This document shows, in pieces, positions 1 through 6,063 of a stretch of DNA of 6,063 nt. The stretch is taken from assembly GCA_021203285.1 (NCBI GenBank), contig JAJQBM010000124.1:1-6063 (forward strand). The letters are read 5' to 3'. The DNA comes from Clostridiales bacterium (GTDB lineage Bacteria; Bacillota; Clostridia; Lachnospirales; Lachnospiraceae). Position numbers and translations under genes: made by a program. The notes below the pieces were generated by a model. That model was not told where the DNA came from and ran no database searches. It saw only the letters and a program-made list of their open reading frames with translations. Position 1 is the stretch's first letter. Each line of letters opens with the position of its first letter.

Positions 1-100
1 TATAGTAGATTTTGAATATTTTCAATGTCTACCATATGGGGAGCATATCAGAAATAGCGTATTTGCGAAATTCACTATTCCTTTTTGCCGGAAATCTGTT

Positions 101-106
101 TATAAT
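101..106 (+). promoter_or_regulatory. Probable sigma-A -10 box of the asp23-fakA-recG operon
   Basis: A perfect TATAAT lies 25 bases upstream of the asp23 start codon, in the most AT-rich part of the window. Transcription would begin near base 113 and give a short leader of about 19 bases carrying the ribosome binding site. The -35 region is poor: the 17-base-spaced hexamer at 78-83 (TTCCTT) matches consensus at only two positions, and a TG lies one base too far upstream for a standard extended -10. The call rests on the -10 match and its position. Transcription could also start upstream of the window. Confidence 0.5.
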
Positions 107-117
107 GAAGAACAGAC

Positions 118-124
118 AGGAGGT
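118..124 (+). promoter_or_regulatory. Ribosome binding site deciding the asp23 start
   Basis: AGGAGGT is an essentially perfect Shine-Dalgarno sequence, 7 bases before the ATG at 132. It excludes an upstream in-frame TTG at 12, which has no comparable site and would add 40 residues unlike the Asp23 family. Confidence 0.85.
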
Positions 125-131
125 AGATCTT

Positions 132-491
132 ATGAGAGGAATCATACAAAATTCACTGGGCACGGTCAGCATTGACTCTGAAGTGGTGGCGACCTGCGCC
201 GGTTCGGTGGCCGTGGAGTGTTTCGGTATCGTCGGCATGGCCGCGGTCAATATGAAGGATGGTCTTGTAAAGCTGTTGAAGAGGGATTATCTGCATCACG
301 GGATCACCGTGCAGATCACGGAGGAGAACAAGATCACACTGGATTTTCATGTCATTGTATCTTACGGCGTCAGCATCGCCGCTGTTTCGGATAACCTGAT
401 GAACACGGTCAAGTACAGAGTAGAGGAGTTTACGGGATTGACAGTCGATAAGATCAATATCTTTGTGGAAGGTGTCAGAGTAATTGACTAA
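132..491 (+). CDS. Asp23/Gls24 family envelope stress response protein (YloU-like)
   Basis: The 119-residue product belongs to the Asp23/Gls24 (DUF322) family and matches the usual length of B. subtilis YloU (about 120). Visible family features are the N-terminal GTVSIDSEVVATCAG segment, the central FGIVGMA motif, the ITLDFHVIVSYGVSI strand and the C-terminal TGLTVDKINIFVEGV. There is no signal peptide or membrane segment, so it is cytosolic. Relatives have been linked to envelope or alkaline stress, and some are held at the membrane by partner proteins. The biochemical role of the YloU branch is not settled. The ATG at 132 is chosen for its strong Shine-Dalgarno site. The stop codon overlaps the ribosome binding site of the next gene, fakA, which implies co-transcription and probably translational coupling. 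This pairing with a DAK2-domain fatty acid kinase recurs across Firmicutes. The family assignment is confident; any specific function is inference. Confidence 0.93.
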   Translation: MRGIIQNSLGTVSIDSEVVATCAGSVAVECFGIVGMAAVNMKDGLVKLLKRDYLHHGITVQITEENKITLDFHVIVSYGVSIAAVSDNLMNTVKYRVEEFTGLTVDKINIFVEGVRVID

Positions 492-497
492 GGAGGG
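490..497 (+). promoter_or_regulatory. Ribosome binding site supporting a TTG start for fakA
   Basis: AAGGAGGG overlaps the last two bases of the asp23 stop codon and sits 7 bases before the TTG at 505. A TTG at 484 in the same frame would place this site inside the coding sequence and has no site of its own, so 505 is the better start. Confidence 0.8.
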
Positions 498-504
498 CAG
501 ACGG

Positions 505-2250
505 TTGGACAGACAGACGATAGATGCTGCGCTTTTAGCCAGAATGTTTGTGGCGGGCGCAAAGAATCTTGAGGCCAAAAAAGAATGGATTAACGAATTA
601 AACGTATTTCCGGTACCGGACGGGGATACGGGAACCAATATGAGCATGACGATACTTTCGGCGGCAAAGGAGATCCCGTCGCTCGGCGAGCCGGCGATGG
701 AGGAGCTTGCCAGAGTGATATCGACCGGATCGCTCCGCGGCGCCCGCGGCAATTCCGGTGTGATCCTGTCCCAGCTGTTCCGCGGATTCACCAATGTGAT
801 AAAGAGCTATGAGACGTTGGATAAGCTGGTTTTATGCGAGGCGGCGCAGAAGGCCTGTGAGACCGCATACAAGGCGGTTATGAAGCCGAAGGAGGGAACA
901 ATTCTCACCGTGGCCAAAGGCGCGGCGGACAAGGCGCTTGAGCTTGCCTGTGAGGATGAATGTCCCATGGAGGATTACATCGCGGCAATTATCGCCGAGG
1001 CGGAGCGCGTTCTCGCGATGACGCCGGAGATGCTTCCCGTGTTGAAGCAGGCCGGTGTCGTGGATGCCGGCGGGCAGGGACTGGTGGAGGTTTTAAAGGG
1101 GGCGCAGGATGCGTTCCTTGGAAAGACGACGGATTATCAAATGGAGGCATCGGAGGCTTCGCCCGGTGTGGTAAAGATTTCTGCGCAGCCGGAGGAGGAG
1201 ATCCGCTTCGGCTACTGTACCGAGTTTATCATTGTCCTTGACAAGCCTATGGCGGAGACGGAGGAGGATGCGTACCGCGCGTTCTTAAATTCCATGGGCG
1301 ATTCCATTGTGCTGGTGGCGGACGATGAGATTGTCAAAACGCATGTTCACACCAATGATCCGGGATTGGTTCTGCAGAAGGCGCTGACCTTCGGTTCGCT
1401 GAGCCGTATCAAGATTGACAATATGCGTGAGGAGCATCAGGAAAAGCTGATCAAGGACGCGGCGAGGCTTGCGAAGGAGCAGGCGGAGGAACAGAGCAAA
1501 AAGCAGGACATTGCGCAGCCGGAGGAGCAGGGGATGTCCATTCAGGATAAAACCGGCGTGGGCGGCTACGCGGAGAGCGATGCTCCGTCCAAGGAGATCG
1601 GATTTATCGCCGTATCCATCGGCGACGGGATTAATGAGGTGTTCCGCGGTCTCGGCGTCGATTGCATTATCGAGGGCGGCCAGACGATGAACCCGAGCAC
1701 GGAGGATATGCTGAACGCGATCGATTCGCTGGATTACGGGACGATCTTTATTTTCCCGAACAACAAGAACATTATTCTGGCGGCCAATCAGGCGGCGGAG
1801 ATGACAGAGGGGAAGGAGATCATTGTGATTCCGACCCGGACGGTGCCGCAGGGAATCACGGCTATGATTAACTTCGTGCCGGAGGCCGGCGCCGAGAATA
1901 ACAAAAATACAATGATCGAGCTGATTGACACCGTCAAAACCGGTCAGGTGACCTACGCTGTCCGGGATACTTCGCTGGACGGCATGGACATTAAGGCGGG
2001 CGATTACATGGGAATCGGAGATTCCTCGATTCTCTCCGCGGGTGCCGATCTGGATGCGGTTGTCAGTGAGATGGTCTCGCACATGGTGGATGAGGAGTCT
2101 TCCTTTATCTGTGTCTATTACGGGGAAGATGTCGCGGAGGATGCCGCCGCTGCCCTCAGCGCCCGTCTGGAGGAGACCTATCCGCAATGCGAAGTGGAGG
2201 TTCAGAACGGCGGACAGCCCATCTATTACTACCTTATTTCCGTAGAGTGA
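505..2250 (+). CDS. fakA: Fatty acid kinase catalytic subunit FakA (DAK2 domain protein YloV)
   Basis: The 581-residue protein matches the three-part FakA/YloV architecture. The N-terminal DAK2 kinase domain (about 1-210) carries NVFPVPDGDTGTNM at 33-46, with the Mg/ATP-binding aspartates, then SLRGARGNSGVILSQ at 76-90 and GVVDAGGQGL at 184-193. The middle domain (about 230-310) has GYCTEF and KTHVHTNDPG; the Cys and two His fit the metal site I recall for S. aureus FakA. A charged, Glu/Lys/Gln-rich linker (about 312-362) leads to a DegV-like C-terminal domain with FPNNKNIILAANQAAE and VIPTRTVPQGI. FakA phosphorylates fatty acids held by FakB, giving acyl-phosphate for PlsX/PlsY in phospholipid synthesis, and acts in the cytosol. 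No FakB is in the window. The start is probably TTG at 505. recG follows after 31 bases with no terminator between them. Family is very secure; fatty acid kinase activity is inferred from homology. Confidence 0.93.
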   Translation: MDRQTIDAALLARMFVAGAKNLEAKKEWINELNVFPVPDGDTGTNMSMTILSAAKEIPSLGEPAMEELARVISTGSLRGARGNSGVILSQLFRGFTNVIKSYETLDKLVLCEAAQKACETAYKAVMKPKEGTILTVAKGAADKALELACEDECPMEDYIAAIIAEAERVLAMTPEMLPVLKQAGVVDAGGQGLVEVLKGAQDAFLGKTTDYQMEASEASPGVVKISAQPEEEIRFGYCTEFIIVLDKPMAETEEDAYRAFLNSMGDSIVLVADDEIVKTHVHTNDPGLVLQKALTFGSLSRIKIDNMREEHQEKLIKDAARLAKEQAEEQSKKQDIAQPEEQGMSIQDKTGVGGYAESDAPSKEIGFIAVSIGDGINEVFRGLGVDCIIEGGQTMNPSTEDMLNAIDSLDYGTIFIFPNNKNIILAANQAAEMTEGKEIIVIPTRTVPQGITAMINFVPEAGAENNKNTMIELIDTVKTGQVTYAVRDTSLDGMDIKAGDYMGIGDSSILSAGADLDAVVSEMVSHMVDEESSFICVYYGEDVAEDAAAALSARLEETYPQCEVEVQNGGQPIYYYLISVE

Positions 2251-2266
2251 CCGCCGCTGTATTTTC

Positions 2267-2275
2267 GGAAGGGAG
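2267..2275 (+). promoter_or_regulatory. Ribosome binding site of recG
   Basis: GGAAGGGAG ends 6 bases before the ATG at 2282. It lies in the 31-base gap after fakA, which contains no hairpin with a T run, so recG is probably read through from the upstream genes. Confidence 0.65.
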
Positions 2276-2281
2276 ATTTGC

Positions 2282-3052
2282 ATGAAACCGGATTCTCCAA
2301 TCAGCAGTTTGAAAGGAATCGGCCCGAAAACAGAAGAATTGTTTCATTTAATAGGAGTATACACCGTCGGTGATATACTCCTGTATTTTCCGCGGGATTA
2401 TGAGCGGTATCCGCAGATTTGTGACCCGGACACGTTTGTCCCGGAACAGAAAAATGCGGTTTTTGCCCGTGCGCCGAAGAGTCCCTCCGTCCATGTGCAC
2501 TCTCATTTGAAGACAGCGGTTCTGGATGTTTCCGGAGAAAACCGGACGCTACGCATCCTGTGGTTTCGCGCGCCGTATATCCGTTCTGTCGTAAAGGCGG
2601 GCGGTTTTTATGTCTTTTATGGGAAAGTGACGGAAAAAGACAGCCGGTATTACATGGAGCAGCCGGAGATTCTGTCGCGGGAGAGCTATGAGGCGGCGCA
2701 GAAAACGCTTCGCCCCGTCTATGGCCTGACCAAAGGACTTTCCAACAAGCTGGTAATCCGGACCGTGGAGGCGGCGCTTGCGGATATTCCGCTGGAGATG
2801 GAATATCTGCCGGAGGATGTCCGCGTGCGCAATTCGCTCTGTGAATACAATTATGCCTTAAAAAACATCCATCTTCCCGCTGACGAGGCGAGCTGCATCA
2901 CGGCGCGGAACCGTCTCGTCTTTGATGAGTTTTTCTTTTTTATTCTCTGTATGCAGCTCACCAAGGATCAGTCTATGGTTCTGAAAAATGAGTTTACCAT
3001 GATTCAGCCCGGCATGCAGGGGCGGATGACGCGGATTTTGTCGCCTCCCTGA
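2282..3052 (+). CDS. recG: RecG N-terminal fragment: wedge (branch-binding) domain
   Basis: This 256-residue frame holds the N-terminal third of RecG. Residues 9-20 (SLKGIGPKTEEL) are the helix-hairpin-helix-like entry, followed by VGDILLYFPRDYERY (29-43). The OB-fold wedge domain that splits the DNA fork spans about residues 58-150, with VLDVSGENRTLRILWF at 80-95 and a GKVTEKDSRYYMEQPEI strand pair at 114-130. The RPVYGLTKGLS segment (144-154), ALKNIHLPAD (192-201) and RLVFDEFFFFILCMQ (211-225) are the usual link to the motor domains. After about residue 247 the sequence (RMTRILSPP, then stop) is out-of-frame. Alone it lacks every ATPase motif and should be inactive. It starts at an ATG with a good ribosome binding site. 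Confidence 0.85.
   Translation: MKPDSPISSLKGIGPKTEELFHLIGVYTVGDILLYFPRDYERYPQICDPDTFVPEQKNAVFARAPKSPSVHVHSHLKTAVLDVSGENRTLRILWFRAPYIRSVVKAGGFYVFYGKVTEKDSRYYMEQPEILSRESYEAAQKTLRPVYGLTKGLSNKLVIRTVEAALADIPLEMEYLPEDVRVRNSLCEYNYALKNIHLPADEASCITARNRLVFDEFFFFILCMQLTKDQSMVLKNEFTMIQPGMQGRMTRILSPP
2353..2382 (+). repeat. Long inverted repeat (hairpin) inside the 5' end of recG
   Basis: AGGAGTATA at 2353-2361 is the exact reverse complement of TATACTCCT at 2374-2382. The inner arms CACC (2362-2365) and GGTG (2369-2372) also pair, leaving a GTC loop and one bulged A at 2373. The result is a 13-bp stem about 70 bases after the recG start codon. It has no following T run, so it is not an intrinsic terminator. 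The coding sense (IGVYTVGDILLY) is conserved RecG sequence, so the structure may be coincidental. Confidence 0.6.
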
Positions 3053-3117
3053 CAGAAAAGCTTCCCTACCCGCTTACCGGTGCGCAGCAGCGGACAATCC
3101 GGCAGATTCAGGAAGAT

Positions 3118-4362
3118 ATGCGGTCGGAACATGTCATGCAGCGCCTGATCCAGGGGGATGTCGGTTCAGGCAAAACCATCGTCGCATTTCTGGCGATGCT
3201 GGATTGCGCCAACAGCGGATACCAGTCCGCGATCATGGCGCCGACCGATGTGCTGGCCAGACAGCATGCGCAGAGGCTTATGGAGCTGACGCAGCGGCTG
3301 GGTCTTTCCTATCCGGTTATTCTTCTGACCGGGTCTCTGACGGTGAGAGAGCGGCGGGAAGCGTATGCCGCGCTGGAGCGGGAAAAATCCGCGCTCATTG
3401 TGGGAACGCATGCGCTGATTCAGGAAAAAGTGACTTACAACCGCCTTGCGCTGGTGATTACGGATGAGCAGCACCGTTTCGGCGTGAAGCAGAGGGAAGC
3501 GTTTTTCAGGAAAGGTCCGCATCCGCATATTATTGTGATGAGCGCGACGCCCATCCCGCGGACGCTGGCGATTATTCTTTACAGGGATATGGATATCTCG
3601 GTGATTGACGAGGTCCCGGCGAAACGCAGGCCCATCCGGAACTGTGTCGTAGATACGTCTTTTCGTGAAAAGGCGTACCGTTTTATTGAGAATCAGGTGC
3701 GCGAGGGCCATCAGGCGTATGTCATCTGTCCGCTGGTGGAGGAGACGGAGCGTTCGGAGGGGGAGAATGTTCTTGACTATGTGAAGCGGCTGCAAGAGGT
3801 ATTTCCGGAAGAGATCCGCGTTGCGGGGCTTCACGGCAGAATGAAAGCGGAAGAGAAAAATCAGATCATGGAAGCGTTTCTGGAGAACCGGATTCAGGTT
3901 CTGGTATCGACCACGGTGATCGAGGTGGGCGTGGACGTGGCAAACGCCACGGTTATGATGATCGAGAATGCCGAGAAATTCGGGCTGGCACAGCTTCATC
4001 AGCTCCACGGACGTGTGGGGCGCGGGGATGCGCAGTCCTATTGTATTTTCATGCAGGGAACGGCACAGGAGGGGGAGAACGCGAGGCTTGCAGTTCTGAA
4101 TAAGTCAAACGACGGGTTTTTTATTGCCGGGGAGGATTTAAAGCTTCGCGGGCCGGGAGACTTTTTCGGGATTCGCCAGAGCGGAGAGTTCCGGTTCCGT
4201 CTGGCTGATATCTATCAGGACGCCGGTCTTATGGAAAAAGCCTCCCGCGAAGCCGCGCAACTGCTTCGCGAGGACCCGGGACTTGCAGACCCGTCACACC
4301 GGGCGCTCCGCGAGCGCCTGCGGGTTTACGCGGGAGAGGATTTTTCCCTGCTGAATCTGTAA
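3118..4362 (+). CDS. recG: RecG C-terminal fragment: helicase motor and TRG motif
   Basis: This frame carries the SF2 motor. It is open from 2992, and LPYPLTGAQQRTI just before the first ATG is the true upstream continuation (motif I region entry). From the ATG at 3118: Walker A GDVGSGKT at fragment residues 13-20, motif Ia MAPTDVLARQH, the RecG-type DEQHRFGVKQR box at 116-126, motif III MSATPIPRTL, ICPLVEET, motif V STTVIEVGVDVANAT, motif VI LHQLHGRVGRG with His at 297 where RecG proteins normally have Arg, and the translocation (TRG) region NDGFFIAGEDLKLRGPGDFF followed by GIRQSG. The end LREDPGL...LLNL is a normal RecG tail. The ATG at 3118 has only a badly spaced AGGAAG, 2 bases away, so independent translation is doubtful. 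It is better read as the 3' half of one split gene. Confidence 0.85.
   Translation: MRSEHVMQRLIQGDVGSGKTIVAFLAMLDCANSGYQSAIMAPTDVLARQHAQRLMELTQRLGLSYPVILLTGSLTVRERREAYAALEREKSALIVGTHALIQEKVTYNRLALVITDEQHRFGVKQREAFFRKGPHPHIIVMSATPIPRTLAIILYRDMDISVIDEVPAKRRPIRNCVVDTSFREKAYRFIENQVREGHQAYVICPLVEETERSEGENVLDYVKRLQEVFPEEIRVAGLHGRMKAEEKNQIMEAFLENRIQVLVSTTVIEVGVDVANATVMMIENAEKFGLAQLHQLHGRVGRGDAQSYCIFMQGTAQEGENARLAVLNKSNDGFFIAGEDLKLRGPGDFFGIRQSGEFRFRLADIYQDAGLMEKASREAAQLLREDPGLADPSHRALRERLRVYAGEDFSLLNL
4300..4320 (+). repeat. GC-rich hairpin near the 3' end of recG
   Basis: GGCGCTC (4302-4308) and GAGCGCC (4312-4318) form a perfect 7-bp stem around a CGC loop, extended to 9 bp by one G-T wobble and one C-G pair. 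It lies within codons for the RecG tail (ALRERLR). No T tract follows on either strand, so it does not look like a standard terminator. Confidence 0.4.
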
Positions 4363-4381
4363 ATCTGCCGTGTGATGCGGT
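4363..4381. other. 19-base convergent gap between recG and rqcH, no clear terminator
   Basis: The two stop codons face each other across 19 bases. Only weak pairing is visible (CGG at 4378-4380 with CCG at 4387-4389, TGTG with CACA outside it), with a short TTTATT loop rather than a terminator stem and T run. Transcription from each side probably overlaps the end of the other gene. Confidence 0.4.
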
Positions 4382-6063
4382 TTATTCCGACACAGCCTCA
4401 ATTCCAGTGATATCCGGCACGCTCACCATGGAATAGTTTGTGTAGTAGACGACGAAGCCGGGCTTGCTCTTGTTTGGCTTTTTCACATTTTTCTTCTGCA
4501 GGTAGTCGATCTCCACCTTCTCGGACTCGCGCCCCTTTGAGTAGTAGGCGGCGAGGCGCGCAGCCTCCTCGAAGGTCCGGTCGGGCAGTTCGCCGGTCTT
4601 GGTCTTCACCAGCACATGAGAGCCGGGCATCTGTTTTGCGTGAAACCACCAGTCGTTTCCCTCGGAGAAACGGAAGGTCAGCTCATCATTCTGGAGGTTG
4701 TTTTTGCCGACATAGATGTCATAGCCGTCCGAGCTGCGATAATGCCACGGGCGGCTTTTTTGCTGCTGCTGTTTTTTCTTCGAATAGCGCTGGCGGATGT
4801 AGCCGCTCTGTATCAGTTCCTCCCGAATCTGGGCGAGATCCCCCTCGGACTGGGCAAGGTCGAGCGCGGTGGCGACGGAATCCAGGTGGTCGATCTCCAT
4901 TTTCGTATCATCGACGAGCTTGGTCAGCGCTTCAAACGTCCGCTTCAGTTTGCCGTACCGGTCAAAATACTTTTTTGCATTTTCCATCGGGGTGATGGCA
5001 GGGTCGAGCGGCACGGTAATCGTCTCGCCGGTGTAATAGTTCAGAGCCTCAAAGCTCTTCGCACCCTCCGGCACCTGATAGCCGTAGGTGTGGATCAGCT
5101 CGCCGTAGACCTTGTATTTATCGCGCTTTTCCGTGTCCTTTAGCTGTTTTTGCTGTAAGTCATATTTTTTGCGGTTCCGCTCCAGATGTGTGTTGACAAT
5201 GTGGCGGAGATCCGAAGACTTCTGACGGATCCGGGTGTAAGCGCTTTTTTCCGAGTAGAAACTCTCCATCACACGGGAAATCGAGGCGCAGGGCTCCGCG
5301 GTGCAGTCCGCGTAAGAATACAGGGGGACGGCGGAGAATTCCGTCGGCTCCCTGTCCTTCCGGAGAATGCAGGGGGCAAACTGCCCCTCGCGCACCTGCG
5401 CCATGACAGAAACAAACTGCGAGGCAAGATTGACCCATTCCTGCTCCTCGACAGAGGCGCAGGGCGCGCCGCCGTCCACGTCCGCGCGGTAGCAGAGCTC
5501 GTTGGCGATGAGGGGACTGACGCCGGTGTAGGAACCGTAGATCGCCTTTGCGGCCGTGGTCGGCTGGGATTGTACCGTCTGCAGGAACCCGTCGATTGTC
5601 TCCGCCAGCGGCGTCTTTTTCCCTTTTTGCGCCGGGATAAAGTATTCACGGCCGGGCAGGACCTCGCGAACCGAGCTCACCTGTGCGGAGATGTGTTTGA
5701 TGCTGTCTAAAATCATTTCTTTCTCGTCCGTGAAGATAATATTGCTGTGTTTTCCCATGAGCTCAATAATCAGCTTTTTGGTGCGCAGGTCTCCGAGGTC
5801 GTCCAGATGCTCCACCTCAAAAATCAGCACGCGCTCCATAGCGGGCTGGGATACTGACAGGATCCGCCCGTTTGCGATATGTTTGCGCAGAAGCATGCAG
5901 AAATTGGGCGCCGTCAGGGGCGCCGGTTTGTTCCGTTCTGTCAGATAAGCCAGCGGAAGGGATGCGTTTGCAGAGAGCAGAAGCCTTTTCTGGCCGCTGC
6001 CGCCCTTCAGCGTGAGCAGCAGCTCATCCGCCGCCGGCTGTGAAATTTTGCTTATGCGGGTGT
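4382..6063 (-). CDS. rqcH: RqcH / NFACT family ribosome quality control protein (5' end beyond window)
   Basis: The frame continues through the internal ATG at 5896 to the window edge. The visible 559 residues start at TRISKISQPAADELLLTL, so about 22 N-terminal residues are missing and the full protein would be near 580, normal for the family. The NFACT-N part carries NKPAPLTAPNFCMLLRKH (about 44-61) and GDLRTKKLIIELMGKHSNII (about 90-109). An HhH-like segment is near 172-194. Two coiled-coil arms lie around 264-320 and 360-430. The C-terminal NFACT-R domain (about 444-554) shows DGYDIYVGKNNLQNDELTFR, WWFHAKQMPGSHVLVK and KNVKKPNKSKPGFVVYY. RqcH binds stalled 50S-peptidyl-tRNA complexes and recruits tRNA-Ala to add C-terminal alanine tails that mark nascent chains for degradation. 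Older annotations call it fibronectin-binding protein FbpA. The catalytic Asp-Arg pair of B. subtilis RqcH (97-98) is Glu-Arg here (visible residues 76-77). It converges on recG. Confidence 0.93.
   Translation of the reverse strand, partial: TRISKISQPAADELLLTLKGGSGQKRLLLSANASLPLAYLTERNKPAPLTAPNFCMLLRKHIANGRILSVSQPAMERVLIFEVEHLDDLGDLRTKKLIIELMGKHSNIIFTDEKEMILDSIKHISAQVSSVREVLPGREYFIPAQKGKKTPLAETIDGFLQTVQSQPTTAAKAIYGSYTGVSPLIANELCYRADVDGGAPCASVEEQEWVNLASQFVSVMAQVREGQFAPCILRKDREPTEFSAVPLYSYADCTAEPCASISRVMESFYSEKSAYTRIRQKSSDLRHIVNTHLERNRKKYDLQQKQLKDTEKRDKYKVYGELIHTYGYQVPEGAKSFEALNYYTGETITVPLDPAITPMENAKKYFDRYGKLKRTFEALTKLVDDTKMEIDHLDSVATALDLAQSEGDLAQIREELIQSGYIRQRYSKKKQQQQKSRPWHYRSSDGYDIYVGKNNLQNDELTFRFSEGNDWWFHAKQMPGSHVLVKTKTGELPDRTFEEAARLAAYYSKGRESEKVEIDYLQKKNVKKPNKSKPGFVVYYTNYSMVSVPDITGIEAVSE

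Larger units (their letters stand above)
2282..4362 (+). pseudogene. recG: recG, ATP-dependent DNA helicase, disrupted by a one-base frameshift
   Basis: The whole locus encodes RecG, the helicase that regresses stalled replication forks and processes branched recombination intermediates. Two consecutive open frames carry all its parts: the 5' part is read from 2282 and stops at 3052; the 3' part is read in the -1 frame, open from 2992 (after a TGA at 2989-2991) to 4362. The switch must fall between 2992 and 3052. Adding one G to the G4 run at 3019-3022 joins the frames as ...IQPGMQG-ADDADFVASL... and yields 693 residues, the usual RecG length. Nothing else is missing, which favours a very recent mutation or sequencing error. 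The run is not a standard X-XXY-YYZ slippery heptamer, so programmed frameshifting is unlikely. Motif VI also has an unusual His at 4006-4008. As written, no full helicase would be made. Confidence 0.85.

Noticed and set aside
12..40. Second promoter (TTGAAT, 17 bases, TATGGG)
   Set aside because: The -10 matches consensus at only three positions, and a better -10 exists at 101-106.
12..131. Upstream TTG extension of asp23
   Set aside because: It adds 40 residues not typical of the family, lacks a ribosome site, and spans the predicted promoter; the ATG at 132 has an ideal site.
153..794. Long minus-strand open frame opposite asp23 and fakA
   Set aside because: It has no recognisable family, and the opposite strand encodes clear Asp23 and FakA domains. 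It is a shadow of GC-biased codons.
1285..2283. 332-residue minus-strand open frame opposite fakA
   Set aside because: Long, but it is antisense to conserved FakA middle and C-terminal domains, has an arginine/histidine/leucine-rich shadow composition and no known motif.
3019..3045. Programmed -1 frameshift signal in recG
   Set aside because: The P-site codon CAG does not re-pair after slipping, there is no X-XXY-YYZ heptamer, and only weak pairing (GAC with GTC) lies downstream.
3166..4008. 280-residue minus-strand open frame opposite recG
   Set aside because: It mirrors the conserved RecG helicase motifs and has shadow-like composition.
4438..5143. Plus-strand open frames opposite rqcH
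   Set aside because: They are antisense to conserved NFACT domains; the Arg/Ser/Pro-rich or hydrophobic content is a frame artefact.
5894..5896. ATG at 5896 as the start of rqcH
   Set aside because: The same frame upstream encodes conserved NFACT N-terminal sequence (NKPAPLTAPNFC just before it), so this Met is internal.

Overview
This window reads as a chromosomal housekeeping segment from a Gram-positive clostridium, most likely a Lachnospiraceae member or close relative. I infer this from protein family resemblance, strong AGGAGG-type ribosome binding sites, a G+C content a little over half, and the gene order asp23 - fakA/yloV - recG, which is typical of Firmicutes. There is no sign of a mobile element, CRISPR array, RNA gene or phage.

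Layout. Bases 1-131 are an AT-rich leader with one plausible sigma-A -10 box. Three plus-strand genes follow closely and probably form one operon: an Asp23/Gls24 (YloU-like) protein (132-491), the DAK2-domain fatty acid kinase FakA/YloV (505-2250, probable TTG start), and recG (2282-4362). A minus-strand gene, rqcH (NFACT / 'fibronectin-binding' family), converges on recG with a 19-base gap and runs off the right edge of the window, so its first roughly 22 codons are missing.

How the genes work together. FakA phosphorylates fatty acids held by a FakB partner that is not in the window. The Asp23-like protein has a conserved but poorly understood link to FakA through operon structure. RecG remodels stalled replication forks, and RqcH rescues stalled 50S-nascent chain complexes. 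The neighbourhood is conserved more by history than as a single pathway.

The main irregularity is in recG. It is split by a one-base frameshift, most simply one G lost from a G run at 3019-3022. Restoring one base gives a full 693-residue RecG. The same gene also has His instead of the usual Arg in helicase motif VI. Together these suggest a decaying recG, a recent mutation, or sequencing error. I found no convincing evidence of a previously undescribed system here.
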